From: Moheibacter stercoris
GTDB taxonomy: Bacteria; Bacteroidota; Bacteroidia; Flavobacteriales; Weeksellaceae
DNA: 64,000 bases
Assembly: GCF_040545805.1 (NCBI RefSeq)
Contig: NZ_JBEPMO010000003.1
Span: 1-64,000 of the forward strand
Direction: 5' to 3'
The notes beneath the pieces are model-generated. The model was not told the DNA's origin and did no database searches. It worked only from the letters and a program-made list of their open reading frames with translations. Numbering within the stretch: the stretch's first letter is position 1; each line of letters starts with the position of its first letter. Shown one piece after another: positions 36,502-44,382 of this stretch. The position numbers were made by a program, and so were the translations under genes.

Positions 36502-36723
36502 ATGAAAATGGAACATAAAAATCTAAAATTCAAAACCAATTTACAATGCGGCGGATGTGTATCAAAAGTACAAGCCGACTTGGATCAATATGTAGGAGAA
36601 AACCAATGGCAAGTTGATACCGATAATCCCGATAAACTATTGACGATTCAGAATGAAAATGCATCAGTAGAAGAAATCGAAAAAATCATCAAAAGCAAAG
36701 GATTTACGATTGAACAAATCTAA
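36502..36723 (+). CDS. Small HMA-domain copper chaperone
   Basis: A 73-residue cytosolic protein made of a single heavy-metal-associated fold, with metal site CGGC in KTNLQCGGCVSKVQADL (about 14-17). It probably hands Cu(I) to the CopA N-terminal domain. It follows copA by 22 bp and is the last gene of the copper operon, ending 20 bp before a strong bidirectional terminator. Confidence 0.88.
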   Translation: MKMEHKNLKFKTNLQCGGCVSKVQADLDQYVGENQWQVDTDNPDKLLTIQNENASVEEIEKIIKSKGFTIEQI

Positions 36724-36743
36724 ACGGGCCTTTATAGTAAACA

Positions 36744-36771
36744 AAAAATGCGTCTAGTTGGACGCATTTTT
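36744..36771. terminator. Bidirectional terminator
   Basis: AAAAATGCGTC (36744-36754) and GACGCATTTTT (36761-36771) form a perfect 11-bp stem with a 6-nt loop. The A tract on one side and T tract on the other let it serve both the copper operon and the convergent gene at 36780. Confidence 0.88.
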
Positions 36772-36779
36772 GTTATGAA

Positions 36780-37022
36780 TTAATTGATATGTTCACGATT
36801 GGCCAATACAGTCTTCACGTTTTTGTATGCTGTTTCCCATTTCGCAGTGTTTTTAAAATAAATAGTCATTTCGTCATGAAAATCTGGATTTATTGTCAAA
36901 TCTGATAATTCATAAGATTCCTCACATTGATGCAACTTTCTTAAATACCCCAACAATTCTTTGGTTGACTTCATTTCCAAATCTTGGATAGAGGTGACTT
37001 TTGGTTTTGCTTTTTTAGGCAT
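36780..37022 (-). CDS. Conserved-looking hypothetical protein
   Basis: ATG at 37022 gives 80 residues: a basic start (MPKKAKPKVTSIQDLEMKS) and a helical, Tyr/Lys-rich remainder. A longer frame to 37109 would read through a dispersed repeat and is less likely. It lies between the copper terminator and the tRNA-Ser att scar, so it belongs to the chromosome, not the mobile element. No domain is recognised. Confidence 0.55.
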   Translation of the reverse strand: MPKKAKPKVTSIQDLEMKSTKELLGYLRKLHQCEESYELSDLTINPDFHDEMTIYFKNTAKWETAYKNVKTVLANREHIN

Positions 37023-37097
37023 ATATTTAAGGCATAGAGGTCGTAAATTTAAAATTTTATTTGAGTTAAAATATTCCAATTTCACCTTATCTCTAGC

Positions 37098-37141
37098 GCG
37101 CGTTTGCAACGCGTGTTTTGCTTATAACGCGTTTGCAACGC
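37098..37141. repeat. Two CGCG-type dispersed palindromes
   Basis: CGCGTT-TGC-AACGCG (37099-37113) and GCGTT-TGC-AACGC (37129-37141) share the arm-TGC-arm layout of the palindrome at 18053-18067, so all three belong to one dispersed repeat family. Confidence 0.7.
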
Positions 37142-37181
37142 AAAAATATCCAATAGAAAATCCTGAATTTTAAACACAAAA

Positions 37182-37207
37182 AAACCGATTGATTACTCAA
37201 TCGGTTT
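37182..37207 (-). terminator. Displaced original terminator of tRNA-Ser
   Basis: AAACCGATTGA and TCAATCGGTTT make a perfect 11-bp stem with a 4-nt loop; on the minus strand a T run follows. It stands five bases beyond the 16-bp copy of the tRNA 3' end (37213-37228), exactly where the terminator of an uninterrupted tRNA-Ser gene would be. Confidence 0.75.
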
Positions 37208-37212
37208 CGTTC

Positions 37213-37228
37213 TGCGGAGAGAGAGGGA
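37213..37228. other. attL: 16-bp copy of tRNA-Ser 3' end
   Basis: TGCGGAGAGAGAGGGA, identical to 44229-44244. On the minus strand it reads as the last bases of the tRNA-Ser T arm and acceptor stem plus GCA. It is the chromosomal fragment left at the far end by integration. Confidence 0.88.
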
Positions 37229-37366
37229 AGACACAATATAAAAAACATCATAACCTCCAACCTCTTTAAATATCATAAAAATACTATTATTTCCATTAAA
37301 TTCAGCACTTTACAACACTTTGTTAATATTGAATCAAATTGAAATGTTTTGAAATAGATTGCAATT

Positions 37367-37390
37367 TACCGTACAAATACCGTACAAATA
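37367..37390 (+). promoter_or_regulatory. Left pair of CGTAC direct repeats (candidate integrase arm sites)
   Basis: TACCGTACAAA occurs twice in tandem (37367-37377 and 37378-37388), an 11-bp period or one helical turn. It lies between attL and the integrase start, just upstream of the promoter-like box TATATTTG (37394-37401). Two similar CGTAC words with the same 11-bp spacing occur at the right end. Confidence 0.6.
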
Positions 37391-37424
37391 TTTTATATTT
37401 GTTAGTATCATAAAGTATTAGTGT

Positions 37425-38663
37425 ATGGCAACTGTAAATTTCCTTTATCGCTCAACAAAAGAAAAATCTTACCTCAACTTAAGATTATTATTTAGACATG
37501 ATAATCAAGATATGGTTATTGGAGCAAAAACTCAATTAGAAGTTACTAAACACTATTGGACAAAAGAACATCCACAAAAACGCCCAAAAGACGTTAATAT
37601 CAGCAATAAACAAATTGAGGTAAATACAGAATTAAATAATATAGAAAGGTATATACTTAGAGCTTTCAATAATTCTGAAATTTCAAATATTTCAAAACAA
37701 TGGTTAGAAAATCAAATCGAACAATATTACAATCCAAAAACTAAATCTAAAAAAATCCCTATTACACTTGTTGATTATATAGATTTTTATTTAGACTATC
37801 GAAAGCATGAGATTAAAAAAGCTTCAATCACAAAATACAATGTAATCAAACACAAATTAGAGCGAATGCAGAATCAACGTAAGAAACCGATTTTGATAGC
37901 AGAAATAGACGAAAATTTCAAAAACGAATTTGTGGAATATCAAAAAAACAACAATTATGCACAAAACACGATTCAACGTGAACTTACATTTATAAAAACA
38001 TTTTGCAAACATGCTAGATATTTAGGTCTTGAAACCAGTCCGCAATTAGACACCCTTAAACTAGAAAAAGTAAAAGCTGAAAAAATTTATCTAAGTTTTA
38101 AAGAACTGGAAATCATTGAAGATACAAAATTGGAATTCGACTATTTAGAAAACGCCCGTGACTGGTTAATTATAAGTTGCTATACAGGGCAAAGAGTTTC
38201 TGATTTTTTAAGATTTGACAAATCAATGATAAGGATAGAGAAAGGAAAAAGTTTAATAGAATTTACCCAAAAGAAAACAGGTAAACTAATGACCGTTCCA
38301 CTTCATTCCAAAGTATTAGAAATTTTAGAAAAAAGAAATGGTGATTTTCCACGCTCAATATCAGCACAACGCTATAATGAGTACATAAAAGAAGTTTGCA
38401 GAATATCTAAATTAAATGATTTGATAAAAGGAGGCAAACAACTTGAAACGGAAAATGGAATTAGAAAAGTATCGGGTGAATATCCAAAATGGGAATTGGT
38501 TACCTCTCACATTGGAAGACGTTCATTTGCCACAAATTTTTACGGAAAAATACCCACTACCTATTTAATCTACATTACTGGACACAGTAGCGAAACAATG
38601 TTTTTAAATTACATTGGAAAAAGTAATAAAGATTTGGCAATGGAAATAAGTAATTACTTTTAA
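37425..38663 (+). CDS. Tyrosine site-specific integrase
   Basis: The 412-residue recombinase has an N-terminal arm-binding region (1-100), a SAM-like core-binding domain (about 105-205; ASITKYNVIKHKLERM) and a catalytic domain with the expected residues: Arg in CYTGQRVSDFL, HIGRRSFATNF (HxxR), HSSETMFLNYIG (His, and nucleophile Tyr in NYIG). It matches Bacteroidota integrases of mobile elements. It is the first gene inside attL, and tandem CGTAC repeats overlap its promoter region, suggesting it regulates its own synthesis. It should catalyse integration and excision at the 16-bp tRNA-Ser sequence. Confidence 0.94.
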   Translation: MATVNFLYRSTKEKSYLNLRLLFRHDNQDMVIGAKTQLEVTKHYWTKEHPQKRPKDVNISNKQIEVNTELNNIERYILRAFNNSEISNISKQWLENQIEQYYNPKTKSKKIPITLVDYIDFYLDYRKHEIKKASITKYNVIKHKLERMQNQRKKPILIAEIDENFKNEFVEYQKNNNYAQNTIQRELTFIKTFCKHARYLGLETSPQLDTLKLEKVKAEKIYLSFKELEIIEDTKLEFDYLENARDWLIISCYTGQRVSDFLRFDKSMIRIEKGKSLIEFTQKKTGKLMTVPLHSKVLEILEKRNGDFPRSISAQRYNEYIKEVCRISKLNDLIKGGKQLETENGIRKVSGEYPKWELVTSHIGRRSFATNFYGKIPTTYLIYITGHSSETMFLNYIGKSNKDLAMEISNYF

Positions 38664-38673
38664 ATTTTCAAAT

Positions 38674-39486
38674 ATGGGAAGTGCCAAAAAAATAATCGAC
38701 AAAATACTTAGTAGGGAACTCACCCCCCCTTTTGCATTAAGCAAAATTGAAAGTAATTTTAAGTCAGTATATCTTAAGGAAATATTTCTAAAGGAGTTTG
38801 AAATGGAAATAAAAGATATATACTTAGAAATTTTCAAAAGCCTTAAGGATTCAGATTTTAAAATACTCTTAGATTTCCATAAGAAAAATATTATTGAAAT
38901 AAATATAGATGAAAATACCTATTTAACATTCAAACACTTTTGTCGAGAGATTAATGGACAAATTTTCATATCAGATAGAAATACAATTGGATTGACAAAT
39001 AACTTTCCATCAATATTAACAGTAATTAAAACAAGTGATATTATAAGGGAAACACTTCCTTCGGTTTGCTTTCTTAATAAAATAGATTTATGTTACAAGC
39101 TAGGTGACCTAGAATCTCTTTTTGAAGTTGAAAAATTTTTACTTGAAAGCTCAACAGAAATTAACAATAATCTACCAATACAAACCAAGGAATTACACAA
39201 TAACATTTTCAAAGGAAATGCTCTTGAAATGTGGCAAACTTTGTTTGAAAATTTTCAAATTACTGAAAGTAGTAGGACTGATGTAAAATTCATATATGAG
39301 GAAATGAAAAAAGATGGTTTTATATTTAATACAGTTAGTCAAAAATCTTTTCTCGAATGGATTTCAGACACATATCAAATCTCAATAGGAAAAACATCAA
39401 ATCACTCTAGAACAGGCAAACGCCTTAGTATTTACTCCAACGCTAAACTTTTAAATTCACTTAATGATTCAAAACGTACCCAATAA
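38674..39486 (+). CDS. Element-encoded protein of unknown function
   Basis: A 270-residue soluble protein 10 bp after the integrase gene, probably co-transcribed. The N-terminal 130 residues are helical and charged. The C-terminal part (about 185-265; NIFKGNALEMWQTLFENFQITESSRTDVKFIYEEMKKDGFI) resembles a module often seen in small genes of Bacteroidota mobile elements, including RteC-like proteins, but I cannot assign a family. An inverted GTACC/GGTAC word overlaps its last codons. Function may be regulation or replication control; this is inference from position only. Confidence 0.6.
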   Translation: MGSAKKIIDKILSRELTPPFALSKIESNFKSVYLKEIFLKEFEMEIKDIYLEIFKSLKDSDFKILLDFHKKNIIEINIDENTYLTFKHFCREINGQIFISDRNTIGLTNNFPSILTVIKTSDIIRETLPSVCFLNKIDLCYKLGDLESLFEVEKFLLESSTEINNNLPIQTKELHNNIFKGNALEMWQTLFENFQITESSRTDVKFIYEEMKKDGFIFNTVSQKSFLEWISDTYQISIGKTSNHSRTGKRLSIYSNAKLLNSLNDSKRTQ

Positions 39487-39527
39487 GGTACAAACCAATA
39501 TCTTTTAGGATTCAATCCCCGTCAAAT

Positions 39528-39557
39528 CTTTACAATCTAATAAAAACAATTGTAAAG
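39528..39557. promoter_or_regulatory. Perfect 9-bp inverted repeat before the HTH gene
   Basis: CTTTACAAT (39528-39536) and ATTGTAAAG (39549-39557) are perfect reverse complements with a 12-bp spacer; the second arm touches the ATG at 39558. This looks like an operator for the small HTH protein or Rep, or an RNA hairpin that masks the start codon. Confidence 0.6.
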
Positions 39558-39845
39558 ATGACCGATTCAATAATCATTCAAAACCTAACACCTGCAACAT
39601 TAGAAGAATTAATAAAAGAGGGTGTAAAAAGCCAATTAATCGAGTTTAAAAAAGATTTTCAAACGCACAATGCTGACGAGTTATTAACCCGTGAGCAAAC
39701 TTGCGAATTTTTAAAAATTGACAGCTCAACCCTTTGGCATTGGACAAAAAAAGGCAAGGTTACAGCCTACGGAATAGTCAATCGTAGATATTACAAAAAA
39801 GCAGAATTGCTACAATGTTTAACTCCTATACGAAATAGGAATTAA
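39558..39845 (+). CDS. Excisionase-like helix-turn-helix protein
   Basis: The 95-residue protein carries an HTH_17/MerR-like winged helix at about 35-90: LLTREQTCEFLKIDSSTLWHWTKKGKVTAYGIVNRRYYKKAELLQ. Such proteins in Bacteroidota elements act as excisionases or replication helpers. It is 12 bp upstream of rep and directly behind a perfect inverted repeat that could be its own operator. Confidence 0.82.
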   Translation: MTDSIIIQNLTPATLEELIKEGVKSQLIEFKKDFQTHNADELLTREQTCEFLKIDSSTLWHWTKKGKVTAYGIVNRRYYKKAELLQCLTPIRNRN

Positions 39846-39857
39846 CACACTTTCAAA

Positions 39858-40925
39858 ATGAGTGCAGAAAGCAATTCTTTCCCTCTTTGTGGAGGGATTG
39901 TACATACATTAGTACAAAGTGGGACAACCAATAGCCAATCCTCATCACTTGCACCTATAATAGTAAATGGAAAAGGCGCAGATTTCAAGTGTGAGAAAAC
40001 TATAAAAGCAAGAATCAAAAAGAAAATAGTCACTCAAAAATTAATACTAAGTCTAATAGATGTAGCCATAAAAAAGAAAGACAAAGAAAGTGTAAAAAAA
40101 TATTGGAACACTTATTATTGCCTTGACAAACCTGTAACAGACGCTAAAAGGTTATATGGAAAATATTGCAAAAATCGTATTTGCACAGTTTGTAGCGGAA
40201 ATAGAAAAGCAGAATTAATCAATAAATATTTGCCAATTATAAATCAATGGGAAGAACCACATTTCGTAACATTAACAATAAAAAGTGTCTCAAAGAACAA
40301 ACTTCCATTAATGATGCGAAATATTTTGGTAGGATTAAATAGAATTATTGCCAAAAATAAAAAACGCAGTCAAAGAGGTAAAGGAAAAAAATTAATGGGA
40401 ATCCGTTCTTTAGAATGCAATTTCAATCCTATAAACAAAACATATAACCCTCACTTTCACTTAATCGTACCTGACAAGGAAACCGCAGATATTTTGGTTG
40501 ATGAATGGTTGGTATACAGCAACAAAAAGGGATTTTGGGCTAGTAAAAAGGCGCAAGACAAACAAAAGATTTATGACAACGAAAAATGCTTAGTTGAGGT
40601 TATCAAATATGGGTCTAAAATAATAACTGTACCAAAAGAAAATGAATCTCATTTAGAACAAATCCCAGCTGTGATTTATGCAAATGCCTTACATAATATT
40701 TTGGTTTCAATGAATGGATTGCGCCTATTTGAAAGATTTGGATTTAATGCTAATTTTAAACCAAAAACAACACATGAAATAGTATTAAGAAACTACGAGA
40801 TACTTAAATACAACCCCTCAATTGGAGATTGGGAAGATGATAATAATAATTCAACATGTAATTTTAAACTTCCTGATAATTGGAATCATTTATTAGAATT
40901 CAATATAGATTTAGAGTTAGAATAA
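39858..40925 (+). CDS. Rolling-circle (HUH) replication initiator protein
   Basis: The 355-residue protein has a zinc-finger-like CKNRICTVCSGNR (about 104-116). The HUH nuclease series follows: PHFVTLTI (motif I), YNPHFHLIVP with HFH (motif II, His 199 and 201) and VEVIKYGSK with a Tyr about 251 (motif III). This is the layout of Rep_1-type plasmid initiators, which nick an origin and start rolling-circle copying. In an integrated element it could drive replication after excision or, since HUH enzymes overlap relaxases, help mobilisation. The origin was not identified. Confidence 0.8.
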   Translation: MSAESNSFPLCGGIVHTLVQSGTTNSQSSSLAPIIVNGKGADFKCEKTIKARIKKKIVTQKLILSLIDVAIKKKDKESVKKYWNTYYCLDKPVTDAKRLYGKYCKNRICTVCSGNRKAELINKYLPIINQWEEPHFVTLTIKSVSKNKLPLMMRNILVGLNRIIAKNKKRSQRGKGKKLMGIRSLECNFNPINKTYNPHFHLIVPDKETADILVDEWLVYSNKKGFWASKKAQDKQKIYDNEKCLVEVIKYGSKIITVPKENESHLEQIPAVIYANALHNILVSMNGLRLFERFGFNANFKPKTTHEIVLRNYEILKYNPSIGDWEDDNNNSTCNFKLPDNWNHLLEFNIDLELE

Positions 40926-40975
40926 AAAGCCTTTAACAATTTTATTATCTTGGCTCAAAATTAACTCTACTGTCT

Positions 40976-43900
40976 ATGTCATTATTTCAGAATTCTGTTA
41001 TTACAAAACATTTACAAAGTCAAGATAAATCCAAAATAGAAACGCAATGGAATGTATTTAAAAATCATTTTCTCAATACAACCATTCAAGAAAACATACG
41101 CAACAGTAAAGAAGAACAATATCAAGGAGAGTTTTTGATTGATTTATTTGTAAACGTATTAGGCTACACAAAGAACCCTACACCAAACTTTAATTTAACA
41201 ACTGAATACAAGAACGTAAAAGACAGTAAAAAAACAGATGGTGCGATTGTAATCAAAGAAAAAGTAAAAGCAGTAATCGAACTTAAAGGAACGAATACTA
41301 CCGATTTAAACAAAATCGAAAATCAAGCATTTGGCTACAAAAACAATCAACCCGATTGCGTTTATGTTATCACTTCCAATTTCGAAAAGTTGCGTTTCTA
41401 TATTGACAATGCAACCGAGTTTTTAGAGTTTAATTTATTTGAACTTAATGAGAAAGAATTTGAACTACTCTATTTGTGTTTAGCTTATGAAAACATAGCC
41501 AACGACACGCCAAAAAAAATAAAAGAGCAATCTCTAACTAAAGAGAAAGACATAACCAAAGATTTATACAAAGACTATTCAAATTTCAAATCTGAATTGT
41601 ATCAAGATTTAGTAAACAACAATGCGGAATTTGATAAATTGATATTGTTCAAAAAATCTCAAAAGCTTATAGATAGATTTTTATTCTTATTCTTTGCAGA
41701 AGACCGCCAATTATTACCGCCAAATTCAGTTCGGTTAATTTTAAGTGATTGGAAAGATTTACAAGAACGTGATGTAGAAATTCCACTATACGAACGCTTC
41801 AAAAAATACTTTGGCTATCTCAACACTGGATATAAGGGAAAACGATATGATGTATTCGCTTACAATGGTGGTTTATTCAAACCTGATGAGGTATTAGACA
41901 ATGTTGTTATAGATGATGAACTACTATACAAACACACCAAAAAACTTTCTAATTATGATTTCCAAACGGAAGTCGATGTAAACATATTAGGACATATTTT
42001 TGAAAATTCATTAAACGAGTTAGACGAAATTACAGCCCAATTAGAGGGCAAACAAATAGAAAAATCCAAAACAAAACGAAAAAAAGATGGCATTTTCTAC
42101 ACACCTAAATACATTACCAAATACATAGTTGACAATACTGTTGGTAAACTTTGTACTGAAAAGAAAGAAGAACTAAAAATAAATGAAGAAGAATATTTCA
42201 CAGACAGGAAACGAACAAAAGCAACTAAACAACCTTTATTAGAAAAACTTACCAATTACCGCAATTGGCTTTTGCAAATTACGATTTGTGACCCAGCTTG
42301 TGGAAGTGGTGCGTTTCTCAACCAAGCATTAGAATTTTTAATCTCTGAACATAGATACATAGACGAACTACAAGCCAAACTTTTTGGCGATGCAATGGTT
42401 TTGACTGATATAGAAAACAGTATTTTAGAAAACAATTTATACGGTGTTGACCTCAACGAAGAAAGCGTTGAGATTGCTAAGCTTTCATTGTGGTTAAGAA
42501 CAGCCCAACCAAACCGAAAATTAAACGATTTAAGCCACAATATCAAATGTGGCAACTCTTTGATAGATGACACCGAAATCGCAGGTGAAAAAGCCTTTAA
42601 TTGGCAAAATGAATTCCCTCACGTATTTGCCAAAGGTGGTTTTGATGTGGTGATTGGAAATCCGCCTTATGTTAGACAAGAATTATTTAAGGATATTAAG
42701 CCTTATTTGGAAAAAAACTATAAATGCTACAATAGTATAGCTGATTTATATACTTATTTTATTGAAAAAGGAATATTATTAATAAACATTCAAGGAATTT
42801 TCTCATTTATTCTTCCAAATAAATTTATAAAAGCAAGTTACGGTAAAGAAATAAGAAGGCTCATAAAAGAAGAGTCAAACATTGAGTTACTATATGATTT
42901 TAATGATTACCCTGTATTTGAAGATGCTACAACTTACCCAATAATATATGTGCTAAACAAAAAAGCAAACTATGATAAAGATTATTTTGTCTATTCTGAA
43001 ATTAGTAAGAAAGAAACTTCAAATAATCCTCTTGACTTATTATGTCAAAAATCAATATCTGTAAGTTATAAATCCTTAAACGAAAATAGTTGGCAATTTC
43101 AAGATGAAAGAAGTAGCCAAATAATTGTAAAACTAAAAAAAGATTCAATAAGTTTAAAAGAGCTAGTTGATGATAAAATATTTAGAGGTGTATCGACGGG
43201 TAAAAATGAAGTGTTTATTATAAATAAAGTAACAGCAGAAAGGTTAAGAAACGAGAAAAACAAAAATTTTATAAGAAAAATAGTTACTGGAAAAGAAGTA
43301 AAAAGAAACTTATTAACTTTTGAAGATTTGTATCTATTGTTTATTCCTTGGGAATATGATTTGGAATTTGATGAAAACATCAAAGAATATTTATTAGAAA
43401 ACAAGTTGTTGCTATGTAATAGACCAGAAGTTAAAGAAGGGCGTTTTAATTGGTGGTGTTTAAGTAGATACGGTAGCAAAAACTCAGAATTCTTATTTAA
43501 ACCTAAAATAATATATCCTAGAATTAACAATACTTGTAATTTTTATTATGATTCATTAGGAGAATATTCTCTTTCAGATAATAACTTTTTCATTTCTACC
43601 GATGAAAAATATATTTTACCTATATTAAATTCTAAACTTACTTACTTTTATTTAAAAACTATTGCATCATCACTGCAAGGAGGTTATTTAGATTTTAGAA
43701 GACCGTATGTTGAAACCATTCCTATTAAAATCCCTAATAATAAATTTGAATTTGAAAAACTATCAGAATATTTAATTAAGTACAATAATCAGCTTCAAGA
43801 ACAATCGCAAAGATTTCAACGTACTATTCAACGCAAATTTGAGTTAGAAGACTTACCTAAGAAACTTCAAGAATGGTATTTATTATCGTATGCAGAGTTT

Positions 43901-44098
43901 ATAAAAGAATTAGCAAAGAAGAAAATCAAGCTTTCCTTATCAGAGGAAGCCGAATGGGAAGACTATTTCACAACAGAAGCTAAAAAAGTGTTAGCTATCA
44001 AAAATCAGATAGATACTACCGACAAAGAAATAGACAAAATGGTGTATCAATTATATGGTTTAACTGATGAAGAAATAGAAATCATTGAGAACAGTTAA
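40976..44098 (+). CDS. Type IIG restriction-modification enzyme (Eco57I-like)
   Basis: A single 1040-residue chain with all three functions. The N-terminal nuclease domain shows KKTDGAIVI then AVIELKG (Asp about 87, Glu-x-Lys about 101-103). A helical connector includes KRKKDGIFYTPKYITKYIV. The gamma-class N6-adenine methyltransferase has DPACGSGAF (about 439) and GNPPYV (about 561). A C-terminal TaqI-like specificity region (about 720-960) follows. One protein thus methylates host DNA and cuts unmodified DNA. It is the cargo of the tRNA-Ser element. A promoter-like TATCTTGG lies at 40946-40953. The recognition sequence is unknown. Confidence 0.92.
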   Translation: MSLFQNSVITKHLQSQDKSKIETQWNVFKNHFLNTTIQENIRNSKEEQYQGEFLIDLFVNVLGYTKNPTPNFNLTTEYKNVKDSKKTDGAIVIKEKVKAVIELKGTNTTDLNKIENQAFGYKNNQPDCVYVITSNFEKLRFYIDNATEFLEFNLFELNEKEFELLYLCLAYENIANDTPKKIKEQSLTKEKDITKDLYKDYSNFKSELYQDLVNNNAEFDKLILFKKSQKLIDRFLFLFFAEDRQLLPPNSVRLILSDWKDLQERDVEIPLYERFKKYFGYLNTGYKGKRYDVFAYNGGLFKPDEVLDNVVIDDELLYKHTKKLSNYDFQTEVDVNILGHIFENSLNELDEITAQLEGKQIEKSKTKRKKDGIFYTPKYITKYIVDNTVGKLCTEKKEELKINEEEYFTDRKRTKATKQPLLEKLTNYRNWLLQITICDPACGSGAFLNQALEFLISEHRYIDELQAKLFGDAMVLTDIENSILENNLYGVDLNEESVEIAKLSLWLRTAQPNRKLNDLSHNIKCGNSLIDDTEIAGEKAFNWQNEFPHVFAKGGFDVVIGNPPYVRQELFKDIKPYLEKNYKCYNSIADLYTYFIEKGILLINIQGIFSFILPNKFIKASYGKEIRRLIKEESNIELLYDFNDYPVFEDATTYPIIYVLNKKANYDKDYFVYSEISKKETSNNPLDLLCQKSISVSYKSLNENSWQFQDERSSQIIVKLKKDSISLKELVDDKIFRGVSTGKNEVFIINKVTAERLRNEKNKNFIRKIVTGKEVKRNLLTFEDLYLLFIPWEYDLEFDENIKEYLLENKLLLCNRPEVKEGRFNWWCLSRYGSKNSEFLFKPKIIYPRINNTCNFYYDSLGEYSLSDNNFFISTDEKYILPILNSKLTYFYLKTIASSLQGGYLDFRRPYVETIPIKIPNNKFEFEKLSEYLIKYNNQLQEQSQRFQRTIQRKFELEDLPKKLQEWYLLSYAEFIKELAKKKIKLSLSEEAEWEDYFTTEAKKVLAIKNQIDTTDKEIDKMVYQLYGLTDEEIEIIENS

Positions 44099-44151
44099 AA
44101 CCGAATATCAAACTAACCAACCAAAACCAATATAACACCTAAAAGAATTAC

Positions 44152-44174
44152 AACCGTACATTAATCGTACAAAT
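44152..44174 (+). promoter_or_regulatory. Right pair of CGTAC direct repeats (candidate integrase arm sites)
   Basis: CGTAC occurs at 44155-44159 and 44166-44170, 11 bp apart and in the same orientation as the left pair. The words around them (AACCGTACATT, AATCGTACAAA) are close to the left TACCGTACAAA. They lie about 60 bp inside attR. Confidence 0.55.
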
Positions 44175-44184
44175 ACAAAAAATA

Positions 44185-44224
44185 AAAAACCCTAAACTAT
44201 TGAATTTCAATAATTAGGGTTTTT
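44185..44224 (-). terminator. Terminator supplied by the element, now behind tRNA-Ser
   Basis: AAAAACCCTAA (44185-44195) and TTAGGGTTTTT (44214-44224) pair perfectly; the loop holds a further TTGAAATTCAA-type pairing. It sits just beyond the tRNA 3' end and can end transcription from both the tRNA and the restriction gene. Confidence 0.8.
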
Positions 44225-44228
44225 ATCT

Positions 44229-44244
44229 TGCGGAGAGAGAGGGA
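44229..44244. other. attR: 16-bp direct repeat within tRNA-Ser 3' end
   Basis: TGCGGAGAGAGAGGGA again. It reconstitutes the tRNA acceptor and T-arm bases, so integration leaves a functional tRNA gene. Confidence 0.88.
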
Positions 44245-44315
44245 TTCGAACCCCCGGAGGTGTGACCCTCAACGGTTTTCAAGACCGCCGCATTCGACCA
44301 CTCTGCCATCTCTCC
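44231..44315 (-). tRNA. tRNA-Ser (anticodon UGA)
   Basis: The minus strand starts GGAGAGATGGCAGAGTGG and ends TCTCTCC plus discriminator G. The acceptor stem GGAGAGA/TCTCTCC is perfect. The anticodon loop in GGTCTTGAAAACC gives TGA, and an extended variable arm (about GTTGAGGGTCACACCTC) marks a class II serine tRNA. CCA is not encoded. It is the attachment site of the 7-kb element. Confidence 0.95.
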
Positions 44316-44382
44316 TTTGGAACAGCGGGCTGTTCCGTTTTGTGGGTGCAAATATAAAGATTAAATTTTCATACTTCCAAAC

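Larger units (their letters stand above)
37213..44244 (+). mobile_element. 7.0-kb integrative element in tRNA-Ser(UGA)
   Basis: The element is bounded by the 16-bp direct repeat TGCGGAGAGAGAGGGA (37213-37228 and 44229-44244), whose right copy is the 3' end of the intact tRNA-Ser gene; the copies are 7016 bp apart. Inside, all five genes point rightward: tyrosine integrase, unknown, excisionase-like HTH, HUH-type Rep, type IIG restriction-modification enzyme. The sequence is visibly more AT-rich than its flanks. No conjugation or phage structural genes are present, so it is a small integrative, possibly mobilisable or satellite-like, element with a restriction system as cargo. Confidence 0.88.

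Noticed and set aside
40976..44098. The restriction gene as part of a multi-gene BREX, DISARM or type I system
   Set aside because: No helicase, specificity or accessory subunits lie within the element; nuclease, methyltransferase and specificity regions are all in one chain.
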